DNA from: Oscheius dolichura
Lineage: Eukaryota; Nematoda; Chromadorea; Rhabditida; Rhabditidae
Length of the DNA stretch: 64,000 bases
NCBI GenBank assembly: GCA_932521035.1
Contig: OW051496.1
Span: 7,254,001 to 7,318,000, forward strand
Direction of reading: 5' to 3'
A program made the position numbers and the translations under genes. Position 1 is the first letter of the stretch; each line of letters starts with the position of its first letter. This document shows positions 10,150 through 21,564 of this stretch, piece after piece. Below the pieces are notes generated by a model. It searched no databases. It had not been told where the DNA came from and worked only from the letters and a program-made list of their open reading frames with translations.

Positions 10150-11587
10150 TCACTGTGTTTTGTCGAATGCCGGGTTGTCTGCCTCCTTCTCCGTGGCCTT
10201 GTTCTTGTCGCTGTCCTTTTCTTTCTCCGTCTCCTTATTCTTCTCCAGCTCCTTCTCGGTTTCCTTGCCTTTCTCCTTCCCCTTGACATTGTCCTCCACC
10301 TTCTTCTTGCTGCCCTTCTTCTCTCCTTCCTCCGTTATCAGACTGACCAGTTGGCTCTCCGGCACCAGTGTCTGTGAATCGCTGACGATGATCGTCTTGC
10401 AGTCCTCCGTGTCCAGTTCGTACTTCTCCTGCTCGCTGCCTATATCGAAGGCCTTGTTCATGGTGTCGTCAAACTGCACCTCCTTCAAGCTGATGTTCTT
10501 CTGCCCCTCGTAGTCGTGTGCAATGGGTTTGCTCTGCCCGGCCCGGAAGAGCAGCGGTCCGACAAATTCAAAGTGGTCCTTGTCGATGACTCCCGGCTCG
10601 ATGTTGTGTGACTCCTTCTCCTTCTTCTGTTTCTTCGAGGCCGCCTTCTTCGTTGCCACTTTTGGGGTCCCGCCACCACTGCCGACAAGAGCCTTGGCTA
10701 TTCCAGGCGCTTTCCGGGGTTGGTTCTTCTTCTTCTTCTTCGTCGGCTTCGGCTTCACTTTATCCGTGCCCTTGTGCTTTCTCTTCTTCAGCCAAACCAC
10801 CAGACTAATGGCCCCGATGATCACCACCATTCCAGCTATCAGACTGACCACAATAATCATCCCGGTGCTGTAATAATTCTTTATGAACCTGACACCTCTG
10901 GCAGCCTACTTCGATTTTTGTCCAGAGCCAGGAGCAAGTGCTACCGGGGTATTACTCCCTGATCCATTTGGGTCAAGTGTAGCGGCTGTGTCGGTGGTTT
11001 TCACGGGAGCAGAGGAGGTGGTATCCGCCGGGTTAGTCTCATGTGAGATGGAAGCAGGCGGAACAGGTGAAGGAGTAGTGAGGTCAGGCTGAATTGTTCT
11101 GCTCCCTCCGCTCGAAAGCCTCTCATACCTGGACTGTTCCCATTGGAGACGACGGTTCCCACGGCATGTTCGTCGCATACGGCTGTGTTTTCAGCGAGCT
11201 CCGTAGCATTACTGGCCAATCCCGTACAACATAGTTCACCTTGGCGCTACAGGTAAATGTCTCTCCTGCGGCCGCGGCATCGCCCTGTTCCAATTCCTCA
11301 TAGCTTTTCTTACAATACGGCAGTTCCCTCCACGTGTCTACATGTCTACAAAGAACCTTCTTGCTTTCTTGTCTACACAGTTGGTTTTTTTGTTTTTCAC
11401 AGCAATATTTCACATAGCCATAATAACACAACGGCTCATCTCGATCGGGGCATTGCGCTTCAATATTTTTAGTAGAATTTCCCTGTACCAGTTCGACTCG
11501 AATCTAGAGACGGATAAAATGAGAAGGCAGACGACTAACAGCTTGAAGAAGAGCGGGTAGAAGGGAAAGAAGTAGAAACAACCGCAT
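10150..11587 (-). CDS. Type I membrane protein with Cys-rich ectodomain and Lys-rich tail
   Basis: No family recognised. Four exons in the order 11540-11587, 11129-11503, 10910-11088, 10150-10867, with introns of 36, 40 and 42 nt. A signal peptide (MRLFLLLSLLPALLQA) leads into a Cys-rich ectodomain (about ten Cys, for example LCYYGYVKYCCEKQ), then a Ser/Thr/Pro-rich stalk likely to be O-glycosylated. One membrane segment follows (IIVVSLIAGMVVIIGAISLV), ended by WLKKRK. The cytoplasmic part of over 200 residues has polybasic stretches (KPTKKKKK) and a C-terminal Lys/Glu repeat (EKEKDSDKNKATEKEAD) expected to be disordered or helical. The layout looks like a surface receptor or adhesion protein; the role is unknown. 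Confidence 0.8.
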
Positions 11588-11668
11588 GGCTGAGAGACAG
11601 CGGATCAAGTAGGAGCAGCGGATAAAACAAGAAAGAAGAGAAGACATGTTGGGAGACGATTTATTTGG

Positions 11669-12419
11669 TCAAATCCGGGCAATTTTAGCCTTATTGACGG
11701 CGTTGACAGCATTCTGGAGCTCTGCTTCTAATTTGACCAGCATAGCCGGAGTGAAGTTTAGCGTCGTCGTCCCCGTGGCCAGTTGAAGTTTACAGACGAA
11801 ATTGACAGCCGGATCAAGAGACTGACTACTCCGTTGGGAGATCTAAAATATGGGGATAAGAGGCCAAGAGGGCAGCTCACGTCAATGTCCATCCTCCACG
11901 TTGAATTCTGGTAGGTGCCTCTGGTTTCGGCTGCTAGGGCACTGTCCAGCAAGGTCCGGCACCCGTCGAGGGAGGACAAGCTTGCCACCAAGTCTATGAT
12001 AAACGGACGACGAGCCTCAACTATTCGCGAGGAAAGGATGGCATTCTCTATCGTGGAGGGGCCCTGAAAAAAAGTGACCATTAAAAACAAGAGGAGAGCT
12101 GCCCACCTTCTTTTTCAGGTGCAACCTGTTCATAGCCAACCGAAGCATGGAAATTAGACTCTCTTTGAGGACCAGACCCGAAATTTCCAAGTGTCCTGAA
12201 AATTTTATTGTTTTTTATTTGAAAAAAAGGAAAAGTCACCGGCAATTGTAACAATTTTATGGTCGGAAAGGGAGCCATTTGTAAACCGATGACAGCATTC
12301 CTCGAATATTTCGAGATTCTCGTCTAAATAATTTATAATAAGAGAGGAGGAGTGGGGTTACCATCTGTATTATTTAACCATTGGACAGTATTCAGGAAAT
12401 GTTGAAGGAGATCTGACAT
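11669..12419 (-). CDS. COMM domain-containing protein
   Basis: Five exons (12362-12419, 12240-12323, 12107-12195, 11881-12063, 11669-11842), about 195 residues. The N-terminal half is helical (MSDLLQHFLNTVQWLNN, then LKESLISMLRLAMNRL). The C-terminal COMM domain begins with the typical Trp block TWRMDIDIS, continues VNFVCKLQLATGTTTLNF and ends in the helix LVKLEAELQNAVNAVNKA. COMMD proteins form the Commander complex (endosomal recycling, NF-kB control). The sequence reads most like COMMD5, but I would not fix the member. TTTATT at 11660-11665 is the minus-strand AATAAA, only a few bases past the stop. Confidence 0.8.
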
Positions 12420-15400
12420 AGTCCTCGGAAAAATGGAAATTTGAATAGGGCTGGGATGTGCACAGTTTTTGGAGACTAATCGGCGTGGGACCTTTGATAG
12501 AGGGATAACTTGCGGGGAGGAGCATATCGTACGCATGGGTGGTACTTTCTGGAATAAAAATGAAAACAGGAGAGTGGATCTCGTTGGACTGTCTTCTGCC
12601 GCCTGGATGCTTCTCTCTTGTACTCTGCCCGAGGCACGGCCACAGATGGACACTGCTCTGGTTCTCTCCTATGAGCCATCAACAGTTTCTCCTCTTTTTA
12701 CACCGTACCATTTGTTTCCTCACCATCGCGTCATTCTCCGCATCACTGTCCTTGGAACAGAATGTTCGTCTCTTATGGGACGAGGGTCCGGGAGTCCGAC
12801 GACCTGTCCTCTTGTCTGATCAATTTCTACTGCAATTGCCTTGTCTCTCCATAAATCTGGAGCTTTGTAGCTTTTCCAGAAACCCCTTGTGATTCCTTCC
12901 AACGTGCCCTAGTCCCGCTCTCCCCGTCCCCCAAACGTGTAGTCCTTTTATGTCCCCCCGAATGACATCATCCGGATCTTCGAGTCTCCCCAAAATATCC
13001 TTTCTTTTCTTGTCTGGTCCAATTGCTTCCGTTCTCTCTTTCTCCCCATAATCCCTGCAATAAGCACTCCCCGCCGTTGTGTCCCGACTGGATCGTGTGT
13101 GTTGTTGTGTTACCTTCACACAAGATTTATCTCTTTCCTGCCTCGACCTCTCTTTGTGGCCCGGACAACTAATCCGAATGACGTGATGGTGCTATAGTGG
13201 CAATTAGGTAAAAGGCGCTCTGCCCGAAGGAGGAAAGCAGCTTCCACAACTCTCTGATCTCCGGAGGGGAAGATGAGAATTGCTCTTGTCGGCGGGACGA
13301 AGAACACAACGTACCAGCTACGTTGTGTTCTTACAAATCCGGGAGAAGAAAGAAAGATCCTGCACACGCGTTGCCAAAAGGGCTTCCTTCCTCCCCGGAA
13401 TTTTCAAAAATCGCAGTACTTTTTATGAGCAGATAAGGGCTACCACCACTTTGTCTACGTTTTTCTCATCCCATCCCTACAGTAATCCGGCCTCTCCCCA
13501 CCGAATCGCCTTCCTTTCTATTTCTGTAGGTAAACTCCGCCGTCCGCTGTCATTCGTATGAGTATTTACTGCCTCGAAATGGGATGTGTTCCCATTATTC
13601 TATAAAAAATTAGCCCGAAGGAATTTGTCCCTCCATAATCCACTGTCTCGTCTCCTTCTCTCCTGTCCCCCTATGAGGATTAACCAGTTGAGTTTTCCCC
13701 GTTTTTTTCTATATACCCAGAGAGTCAAAAGAGCATATATGGTGTCCAAGATCGCTGAGATTAAGTTTTCGATATTAATCCGGATCCGGCGATTAGGCAG
13801 CCCTTCCTAGGATTAGAGGCACGCTTTTTTGACTCATTCGCTTTCATAGAAGACGGGGGATTTGTGAGAGAGTGATCTTTATTGAAATGTGACCAGGCGT
13901 AATTGATAAGAGGAGGATCAGGGGGAATAGTTGAGGTGTCGGCTCGGATAGGAGGGCGAGGCGCGGCATGCTACGGTAAGCTCTCTTTCTTCTTCATCCA
14001 GGGGTGGGTCTACCTACCGTAATGTCTTCCCCTTTTCTCCTTGAAAAGCTAACTAGCAGGTGTCTTTTCCCCTTGTTAACGCCAGTCCTCCCGGAATAAC
14101 TCCTCCCAGTCGTGTTCTCCCACTCGTCTCCTTCCTGCCGTCTTCCAGGTCTGTTCGTCGATCAGTGAGTAATTCCATTACTGGCCACATCCATATGAGT
14201 TATTCATGATACGACCAGGAGCAATTATCCCCAATCTAATCTTTGCCCTTCATCCTCCCTGTTGTCCTTCAATTTTTCTCTTCCAATTAATCCTCACGTC
14301 CATTTTTCATCCAGCGCTCTCCTCCCCGTGGAACATTCCCATTTATGGGATCGCTTCCTGCTCTCTAAATCATTGAAACGGGCCCGAATCGTCCCCATGT
14401 TGTCCATTAGGGGAGCGGGCGTCATCTCACCCTTCAAAAGCGGGAGAGGAGAGGCCCGTATCCCTCTGTTCAGGTAGACGAGCGAGGATTAATTGGAGGA
14501 GAGAGAGGAACGGGAGGAAAGCCAGCCGGGAAGCCTACTAGTATAGGCTCTTTGTCGGCATTTATCCGCGTTGACACACTGCCTTGGGGAAGAGTATCGA
14601 TTCTAGGGGCGGGGTTCCAGGCTCAGAAACCCCCTCTTTCTACACAGTCCGACCTTGTGGGACATAGATCCTCTTAATCCTCGTCTTTTCCACCTCGACA
14701 GCGCCACAACTCCTCAATTAGACAAAATGCCGGCTGTTTATCTTGATGTTTAGGCCTCGCCGGGGGGCCCTCTTTAAAGCAAACAAGCGTCCTCCCGCCT
14801 CCGGTAATGAAGCTTATCCCTTCTTTATTTCTCCTCTCGGGAAGGGAGGGTGGGGGAGACCTTTCCCCGTCGTTGTTGTCCCGGGGAGACGTGGATTTCT
14901 CGAAATGTAATGTCGCCATTTTTATACAAAGCAAAACACTCGAGGGAAAACAGACAATTGCCGGCCTCTAACGAGGGCTTCTCAAAGAGATTCCTGTAGG
15001 GTTTCCCAGGAGGTGCCGGGGGGCCGACGGCTGCTGGCGGTTGTCAGCATCACAGTTCATTATCTCCTTGTATGCATTTCATTATTATGTTTTTGTGGGT
15101 AGACAACAAGATTGGTGGCCTCTCTTCCTCATCCCCCCTCCCATATTGCTCCATCTTCTCTCTCCCCCAGCCATTTTGTTTGTTGTCCTTCTCCTCGTCC
15201 CTACCGCCGCCTCCCTCTGGCCCCAGAACATAATTGCCAGTTGATTATCACTAATGCGCCGCATGACTAACCCTCGATGTGTATGTGTGCTTTTAGCCCC
15301 GGCTCTGCCCGCTTTGGCTTAGTCTCTCCCTCCATAGTTATTACTGAGTTCAAAAAGCTGCCCGTTCCCTTTTCCTCCTCCTCCTCCCTTCGTTGTGTTT

Positions 15401-15868
15401 AAAACGGGGAAGGCATCGACTCGTTTCTTTCTCTCTCTCTCCCGGGTAATTTAGAGGTCAATAGGACTCGGAGCTTTCGAATCTTTGAGCTTTCGGCCTC
15501 ATTCTTTGAAGGCACTATACGTAATTCTCGCGTCCCTTTTAAAACCCCTGCCGTTTTACCTCTAGAAGTTGTTTTTATCATGGGTAGGGAGATCACTTCC
15601 TTCTTTTTTGCTTTTTCTTTCAAAATCTCAAGAAGGATTTGCTGGATTAGCACTCAAGAAATTCTATACAATCCCCAGCTGAGCTCTGAGAAAACCGTGG
15701 GAGGAGACGATCCTCTCCGTCCTCCTTCGCTTACCTACCCTTCTCCCCAGATCTCCCGGGTAGAGCTGGCCAGCTCATCGGACGGCTTGTTCGAATAACG
15801 AAATTGTTTGTTGCAGAATCAGCCGGAGTTCCGGTACGAGCTGCGAGGCTCCATGTCCCGAGGGGCAA
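12420..15868. other. Large gap of 3.4 kb with no gene recognised
   Basis: Between the COMM-domain gene (transcribed leftward) and the rhodopsin-type receptor (rightward). No frame with believable protein character was found on either strand. It contains the short perfect inverted repeat at 13300-13332 and many pyrimidine tracts. Upstream exons of the receptor may lie near 15800, where an acceptor (TTGTTGCAG) precedes the first recognised exon. Confidence 0.4.
13300..13332. repeat. Perfect 14-bp inverted repeat, 5-nt loop
   Basis: AAGAACACAACGTA (13300-13313), CCAGC, then TACGTTGTGTTCTT (13319-13332). Pairing is perfect over 14 bp and the flanks do not extend it. Could be a hairpin or a binding site for a dimeric factor. 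Confidence 0.8.
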
Positions 15869-18800
15869 ATGTGGGACCTGATCGACGGCGGATCGCTCAC
15901 CGAAGCAGTTCTCTGGAGGGCTTCCGTCATCCTCGCCGTCGAGGTAATTCATTATTTGGCCGGCCTCCTAGCCTTCTCCTCCTCTCCAGATTCTCTTATT
16001 TGGTACCAGTCTCCTCAATATCATAGTCATCAGAAGCACTACCGAGCTTTACGACGTCATAGGATGTTATCTGGTCAGTTTGAGGGGCGAGAGATCGAAA
16101 CTACGAGACTATGAATAAGCCATGCCGACAATTAGCCGGATCAAGTGTCTCCCACTGGCTGAGGGCCTACGAATCCCTCTTTTGAGATCTTCCGGGGCAG
16201 AGGGGGATTGTACCATATTAGGGGAGAAATAGAGAGATGTTGCAGATTTCCCTGTCGGTGGCGGACCTGCTGGCGTCGCTGTGTATCGTCCCCTTTAGCC
16301 TCTATTCCACCCTTGATAGAAATTATCGAATGATGGGTGAGTCGCCTCTTCTCTTTCCATTTTCCCTCCTTTCTTTTCAGGTGATAATTCTTTATTTTGT
16401 AAGGGTACCTCTTATCTACAAATTGCCCTATTTTGCTCAACTGTCTACACTTTTGCCTGGATATGTATAGACCGGTCAGTTCGCTCTTCTCCGTTTTGCA
16501 TATTTGTAGAATGGGATCTTTATACCCAAAAAAAGAAGGAAGGAAAAATTAAGATGAACCTCTTCGCCCGAATAGGCGAATAGCCCCCAGGGCACACAAT
16601 TAAATCGCACGTGAGATGGCAGGCAAAGATGCCTCACACGACGAGGACGACGGCCGGGAGACGGCCGGCAGAGCACGGGTGAACGGCGCCACAGAGGGGC
16701 ATAATTAACGAGGGGGTTCGCTAAATTGGGAGACAGAGGGGAAACAGAACGGGGACGAAATGGAAAACACCCTCAAACAAATGGGGTTTTCTCGCTGTTA
16801 GCCCCGGGAGACGGGTGACTTCCCCAGGAGAGTATCCCCCTCCCCCTTTCAATCTCAACTTCACTCCCACTTCCGCCATATACACAACGACAACAAAATG
16901 GCGTCATTGGCCTGCCTGCCATATGGAAACTGCTGCTTGGCCTAGCCTGCTGGGGGGTGAATTGCATTTGGCATTCATGGAAATGCGTCGACTCCGATTG
17001 CAAAGGCTTCAGGAAGAGATCTGACAAATCAAATTGTTGGAGATCCCGGATTTGGGGTCGGGGAGGGAAGGGAAAGGGAAAGGGAACTCCCGGCGGGACA
17101 ACAACAACATCCCCTCATATATGCAATGAGCCAATTAAAAATCAATTTTACACATTGGCCGATTAAATTAGAAGCCATGAAAATGTTAATTGCGGGCAAG
17201 GGCCAAGAATAGCACACGGCGGCTGTCTAACTGTGGCGGTGGTTGCTCTTTCCCTCCTCGGTCACACACTCAGACGCTTTGTAGGGAGCCGTCTGCATTA
17301 TTTACAGGCCACTCAGGGCTTTTACGTAAAAATTTCCATGGCGACTTTTCAAGACGTCTTGCGTAGGCCCCGGGAGGGTCAGGAAGTTCAACCCCGTCGT
17401 GTGCTATTTTCTGCAAGACGGGATCTTTGATGGAAGACGTGAATAGAAAGAAGTGAATTTCAGATATTCTGCGATGATGAAGCCGTCCCGCTACGCGGAC
17501 CAGTCCCTGACCCGGTGCAAGTGTTGGATCGTCTTCAGCTGGATCACGTCCCTCCTCCTCTGTAGTCCGATCGTCGTCGCCCAGATGCAGGTGCCCCCCT
17601 CGTTTCTATTCCATTTTTAAAATGCGCAATGTTCTCGCCGTGACGTCAGCAAGTCTCTCGGCTTTTGCTCCTTTCCCCAATCCGTGCACCCGGTTCTCCT
17701 GCTGGTGCAAAAGGGGAAAGAGTGAGATCGATCCACTCCGCTACATGTATTAGCGTATTGCCTGTGAGACAAAGCGGCCCCGGATATGGAGCAAATGTCC
17801 CAGACGAGGGCCATTTCGGGGCAAAAACGGCTGGCACACTCTATAGAAATTGAGGAACAGAACAATTGCAGGTTGTCTTCCTGGACGATGTGCAGCTCTG
17901 CGTCTTGGACTGGTCGGCCACCTCCGCCTACAGTATGACCCTCCTGGTCTTGGTCTTCCTGCCCACCATCGTCACTGTCGTCAATACGGGTTATAAAATA
18001 GTCAGCGCCATGAGGAATAAGGATCAGGTAGGAGGCTTTTTCTTTTACTTTTCGTTGGCCTCCCTTCCAGCCCACTAGTCTCGCTCCAAAATATAGCTCT
18101 GCCAAAAACAAGTCAGTTCCGGCGGCGCCCGACCGGGTTCCGGGTCATTAGGCCATCTTTCGGAGCTCTGATTCAATCGCAGTTCCGCTTTTCTGGCTAT
18201 TATCCTTGAACTGGCCACGTCATTCTGTCACTCCATAATCGAGTCGGGTAAACCCCCAAAACAGAGCTGCCCCAAGGGGACGAGGGCAGCCAACGAGAGA
18301 GGCGGCCATCCTCTCCTCCCCCCAATTATGGGTTATCGCATCCTCTCTCTCTAAATATGATTATCTGACTGGTACGGAGGCACATTGTCAACAGACACCA
18401 CTAATATTCAACCGGAAATATGGAGAAAGTTTCAGTTGGAAGACAGCCAACGGATGGTCATCGAGACGGACCCCAACTTCCAGCTGACCATGTTCCTTCT
18501 GCTGGCCTTCATCGCCTCCTGGATGCCGATCCTCATCATCAAGATCTGGGAGTACATAACCCCGCCCGATCCGGACAGCGACATATCATTTGTGAGTCAT
18601 CCTCCTCTTATTTCTAGTAGATATACCGAGTAATGATATTTATATTGTCTTTGTCTACATGGCGCGATCAGCTGCCCTCGGCCCTCGGCTCCTTGTCCTT
18701 CTTCTTTTCGTCGCTTCGAGAATCTCTCCCATCTCGGCCAGAAGTCGCCAAACATTGCTGACCCTCTTCTTCATCGAGTTGACCAGCTCCGTCGACGAGC

Positions 18801-19187
18801 TGCACGGCGTGGGCAGCGGCAAGTCGTCCTCCCTCCACAGGGAGCTGTCCGTCCGGGGGAAGATGATCCTCTTCGTCTTGTAGCGACGTTGTACACACGG
18901 GATGGGACGTGGTTCCCGGCGGTGGCGGCGGCAGAGAGACGACTTGGTCATTGTAGTGATCAGTTGAGAATGACCGGGGAAGGGGGATTAGCTCTCTCGC
19001 CCAGCCGACAAGTAATCTCTTCCAGATAACCTTCATCTGTACGTGGGTGGCCATCGTGGGTCCGTCGGTGAAGTTCGTCATCTACATGTTGGTCAATCGC
19101 AGTTTCCGCGTGAGCTTCTTCCGCTGCCTTCGGTCGTGTTGCTGTCTCGGCCGGCGGAGTGAGTATCGCGATATCGGCTATCTCTAG
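15869..19187 (+). CDS. Rhodopsin-family G protein-coupled receptor, orphan
   Basis: Exons recognised: to 15943, 15990-16073, 16246-16336, 16381-16474, 17464-17590, 17872-18027, about 18386-18591, and 19026-19187. Helix 1 ends [16 protein letters not shown]; helix 2 has [17 protein letters not shown]; helix 3 reads [12 protein letters not shown] and reaches CIDRY, a DRY motif formed only by splicing across the 989-nt intron 16475-17463. Helix 4 has [12 protein letters not shown], helix 5 [16 protein letters not shown], helix 6 [12 protein letters not shown] (SWxP) and helix 7 [16 protein letters not shown], with a Cys-rich tail (SCCCLG, possible palmitoylation). The phase between 18027 and 18386 does not close, so a short third-loop exon is probably missed. 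The start at 15869 is tentative. Ligand unknown. Confidence 0.82.
18655..18951 (-). CDS. Hypothetical antisense frame inside a receptor intron
   Basis: A 98-codon minus-strand frame lies in the intron 18592-19025 of the receptor. It has protein-like, GC-ending codons ([20 protein letters not shown], then a basic end [10 protein letters not shown]). No domain recognised. It may be a nested small gene or a relic; chance is also possible in this composition. Confidence 0.28.
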   Translation of the reverse strand: MTKSSLCRRHRREPRPIPCVQRRYKTKRIIFPRTDSSLWREDDLPLPTPCSSSTELVNSMKKRVSNVWRLLAEMGEILEATKRRRTRSRGPRAADRAM

Positions 19188-20061
19188 CCAGGGTGAACAG
19201 TGTCGGGTCTCTTGAGCAGAATAGGTAGCCATTGATTTCCCTTTCCCAATATTATGTTCCCACTCTCTATTGCTCACTTTTCTCCTTTTCAGCCCAGGAC
19301 TGTTTTAAATGTCAAAAAGTGTCCTTATTCTCTTTCGACTTCTCCCCTCCCCTCCCCCGCTTCCAATCCCCGTAATTTCTCCCACAGATGCTTTCTATTA
19401 TATTATATGATATTCCTCACTTTTAATTGTTATTTTCTTTGTTTTTTTAAAGAGAAGAGATGAAAAACAAAACAGAATATAAATCTATTTATTTCATTTA
19501 GTTGTCTGTTACCTCAAATGGGCCCTGCCAGGCCAGGCGCCTGATAAGATACGTGTGTTGTGTGTATGTGACACTGACGCCCCTGCTCATGGACGAGACC
19601 TCGCCACTTCGACCCAACCTGTGTGTGTTTCACTTCTCTTTTCATTTTTCGCCTTTTCCCCTAATTGACCCATAAGTTTGGCCTCGCTTACATTCTGGGC
19701 CACGAGAATATCATCCTACACATCATACCGTCTGTCGTCCCGGAAGTTCGACCGATTTGCAGGAGGACACTAGGAGGTGCCTCTTATTAGAGACATCTGC
19801 GACAGTGTCCTCCAGTAGACAGTGGCAATGAACCCTGCCACTTTCGAAGAACAGTCATTCCCCATTCAAAACACACGTAATCAGACTAGCACTTTGATTT
19901 GGCGCCAAAAAGAGAGTCACCTGTCTGTGCCATTCTCCTCAGGGCATTCAAGGAGGACGGCATCCTCCCTCGATCACCCTTTCCTCTGTGGCTCGTATTT
20001 GACGGCAGCAGGCATAACACAACAAGAAGCGGTGCTATCTCCCTGTACTCTCCATTTCCAG
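19188..20061. other. Intergenic and 5' region of the ZnT gene
   Basis: Contains the 3' flank of the receptor, AT-rich near 19480, and no recognised gene. A possible first coding exon of the zinc transporter starts at ATG 19828 and ends at a GT near 19876, but its phase does not match the next exon, so it is not included. Confidence 0.35.
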
Positions 20062-21520
20062 AAAACCGCCGTCTTATTCCAATCTAAATACTTCCGACGA
20101 GGATTTCCATTGCCACGATGATGTGGAAGCTGCTCCCCCGGCCACAAACCTCAAAGCCAGGAGGATTCTTTGGCTGTCCGTAGCCCTCTGCCTCTTTTTC
20201 ATGGTCTGTGAAGTCGTCGGAGGATTCCTGGCCAATTCACTGGCTATTGTTACAGACGCCGCTCATTTGGTGAGTTTTCTTTTTCTATTTTATGAGAGTG
20301 CTTCTTCAGGCGACAGATTTTGCCTCGATGCTCATCTCTCTCTTTTCTCTGTACATCGCCGCTCGACCGCCATCGAGGCGGATGAGTTTCGGCTTCCACC
20401 GAGCCGGTTTGTTATTCTTATTCTGGTGTTATCGTGTGTGAAACTGACACGGGGGAGGCCGATTTGTAGGGGAGCAAATATAACACTTGTTGTCTGACTG
20501 GGAATGGAAGGGGCCTGGAACTCCATGAATAAATACCATTTTAGAAGTCTTGGGAGCATTCTTCTCCGTCTTTCTAATCTGGATAGTCACTGGTTTTTTG
20601 GTCTACGAAGCCGTGAATCGAATAATTCTCGGACAACATGAGGTCGACTCAGTCATCATGGCCATCACAGCCGCTCTAGGCGTCCTAGTCAACCTTATGT
20701 TAGTTTCCACTAATTCTTCCAATGCAAATTACAGAATGGGAGCTCTCCTCTATTCTGGAGGACATACTCATAGCCATTCCCATGGTTTCGGCGGGCACGG
20801 ACACGGCCACGGTGGGGAGGATAATAACCACAGCCATGTCCACGAAGTAGACGACCTCGAGAGTGAAGGTGACCTCGTTCTCCTTCTTATCTTCCCTTTC
20901 CTAGGTTCTATTTCTACCGAGAGTTCCCCGAATATCAATGTCCGAGCCGCGTTTATCCACGTCTTGGGTGATCTCATCCAAAGTATCGGTGTGTTGATAG
21001 CAGCTCTGATCATCTTCTTCTTTCCCCATCTGACCATCGTCGACCCCGTCTGTACTCTCATGTTCTCCGTCATTGTGCTCGGGACGACTATCTATATTTT
21101 GAGGGATGCTATGGTTGTCCTCCTGGAAGGTATATCCTGAGATTTGAGAGAAGAAGTTATCATTTTCCAGGCAAACCATCTAGCATAGACTTCGCCAAGG
21201 TGTTCAACTCTTTGGAGAAATTGGAAGGCGTCAAAAAGGTCCACGATCTGAGGATATGGGCACTGACTATGGATAAGGTGAGTCGTCATACAATTCTTTA
21301 TTAGAACATGAACAAGAGAGACACAAAAACAGATAAAATTGAACAATTGCAGGTAGCTGTGAGTGCGCACCTGGAAGTGGCCGACCCGGCCGTCTCCCAG
21401 TCGGTGCTCAAGACAGCCCGCTCCATGTTGAGAAGAGAGTTCCGCGTGCACGAGTGCACGGTCCAGATTGAGACGTACCGCGACTCGGACTGCGGCAGAT
21501 GCGATATGCCAACGAGATGA
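20062..21520 (+). CDS. Zinc transporter of the ZnT2/3/4/8 (SLC30A) type
   Basis: Cation-diffusion-facilitator that exchanges Zn2+ for H+ into vesicles. Exons: 20062-20269, 20310-20406, 20545-20698, 20736-20868, 20905-21129, 21171-21277, 21353-21520. The cytosolic N-terminus has the family HCH motif. Helix 2 carries the zinc site HxxxD in TDAAHLATDFASMLISLFSL; helix 5 has HVLGD. The cytosolic loop between helices 4 and 5 is His-rich (GGHTHSHSHGFGGHGHGHGG). The C-terminal domain has IDFAKVFNSLEKLEGVKKVH and ends near CGRC. Five introns are 36-41 nt; two are longer (138 and 75 nt). The N-terminal exon is unresolved. The stop lies 44 bp from that of the convergent carboxylesterase. Confidence 0.92.
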
Positions 21521-21564
21521 GATGAATTATTGAATTTGTACAGGGGGAAAGAGAGGAGGAGAAA

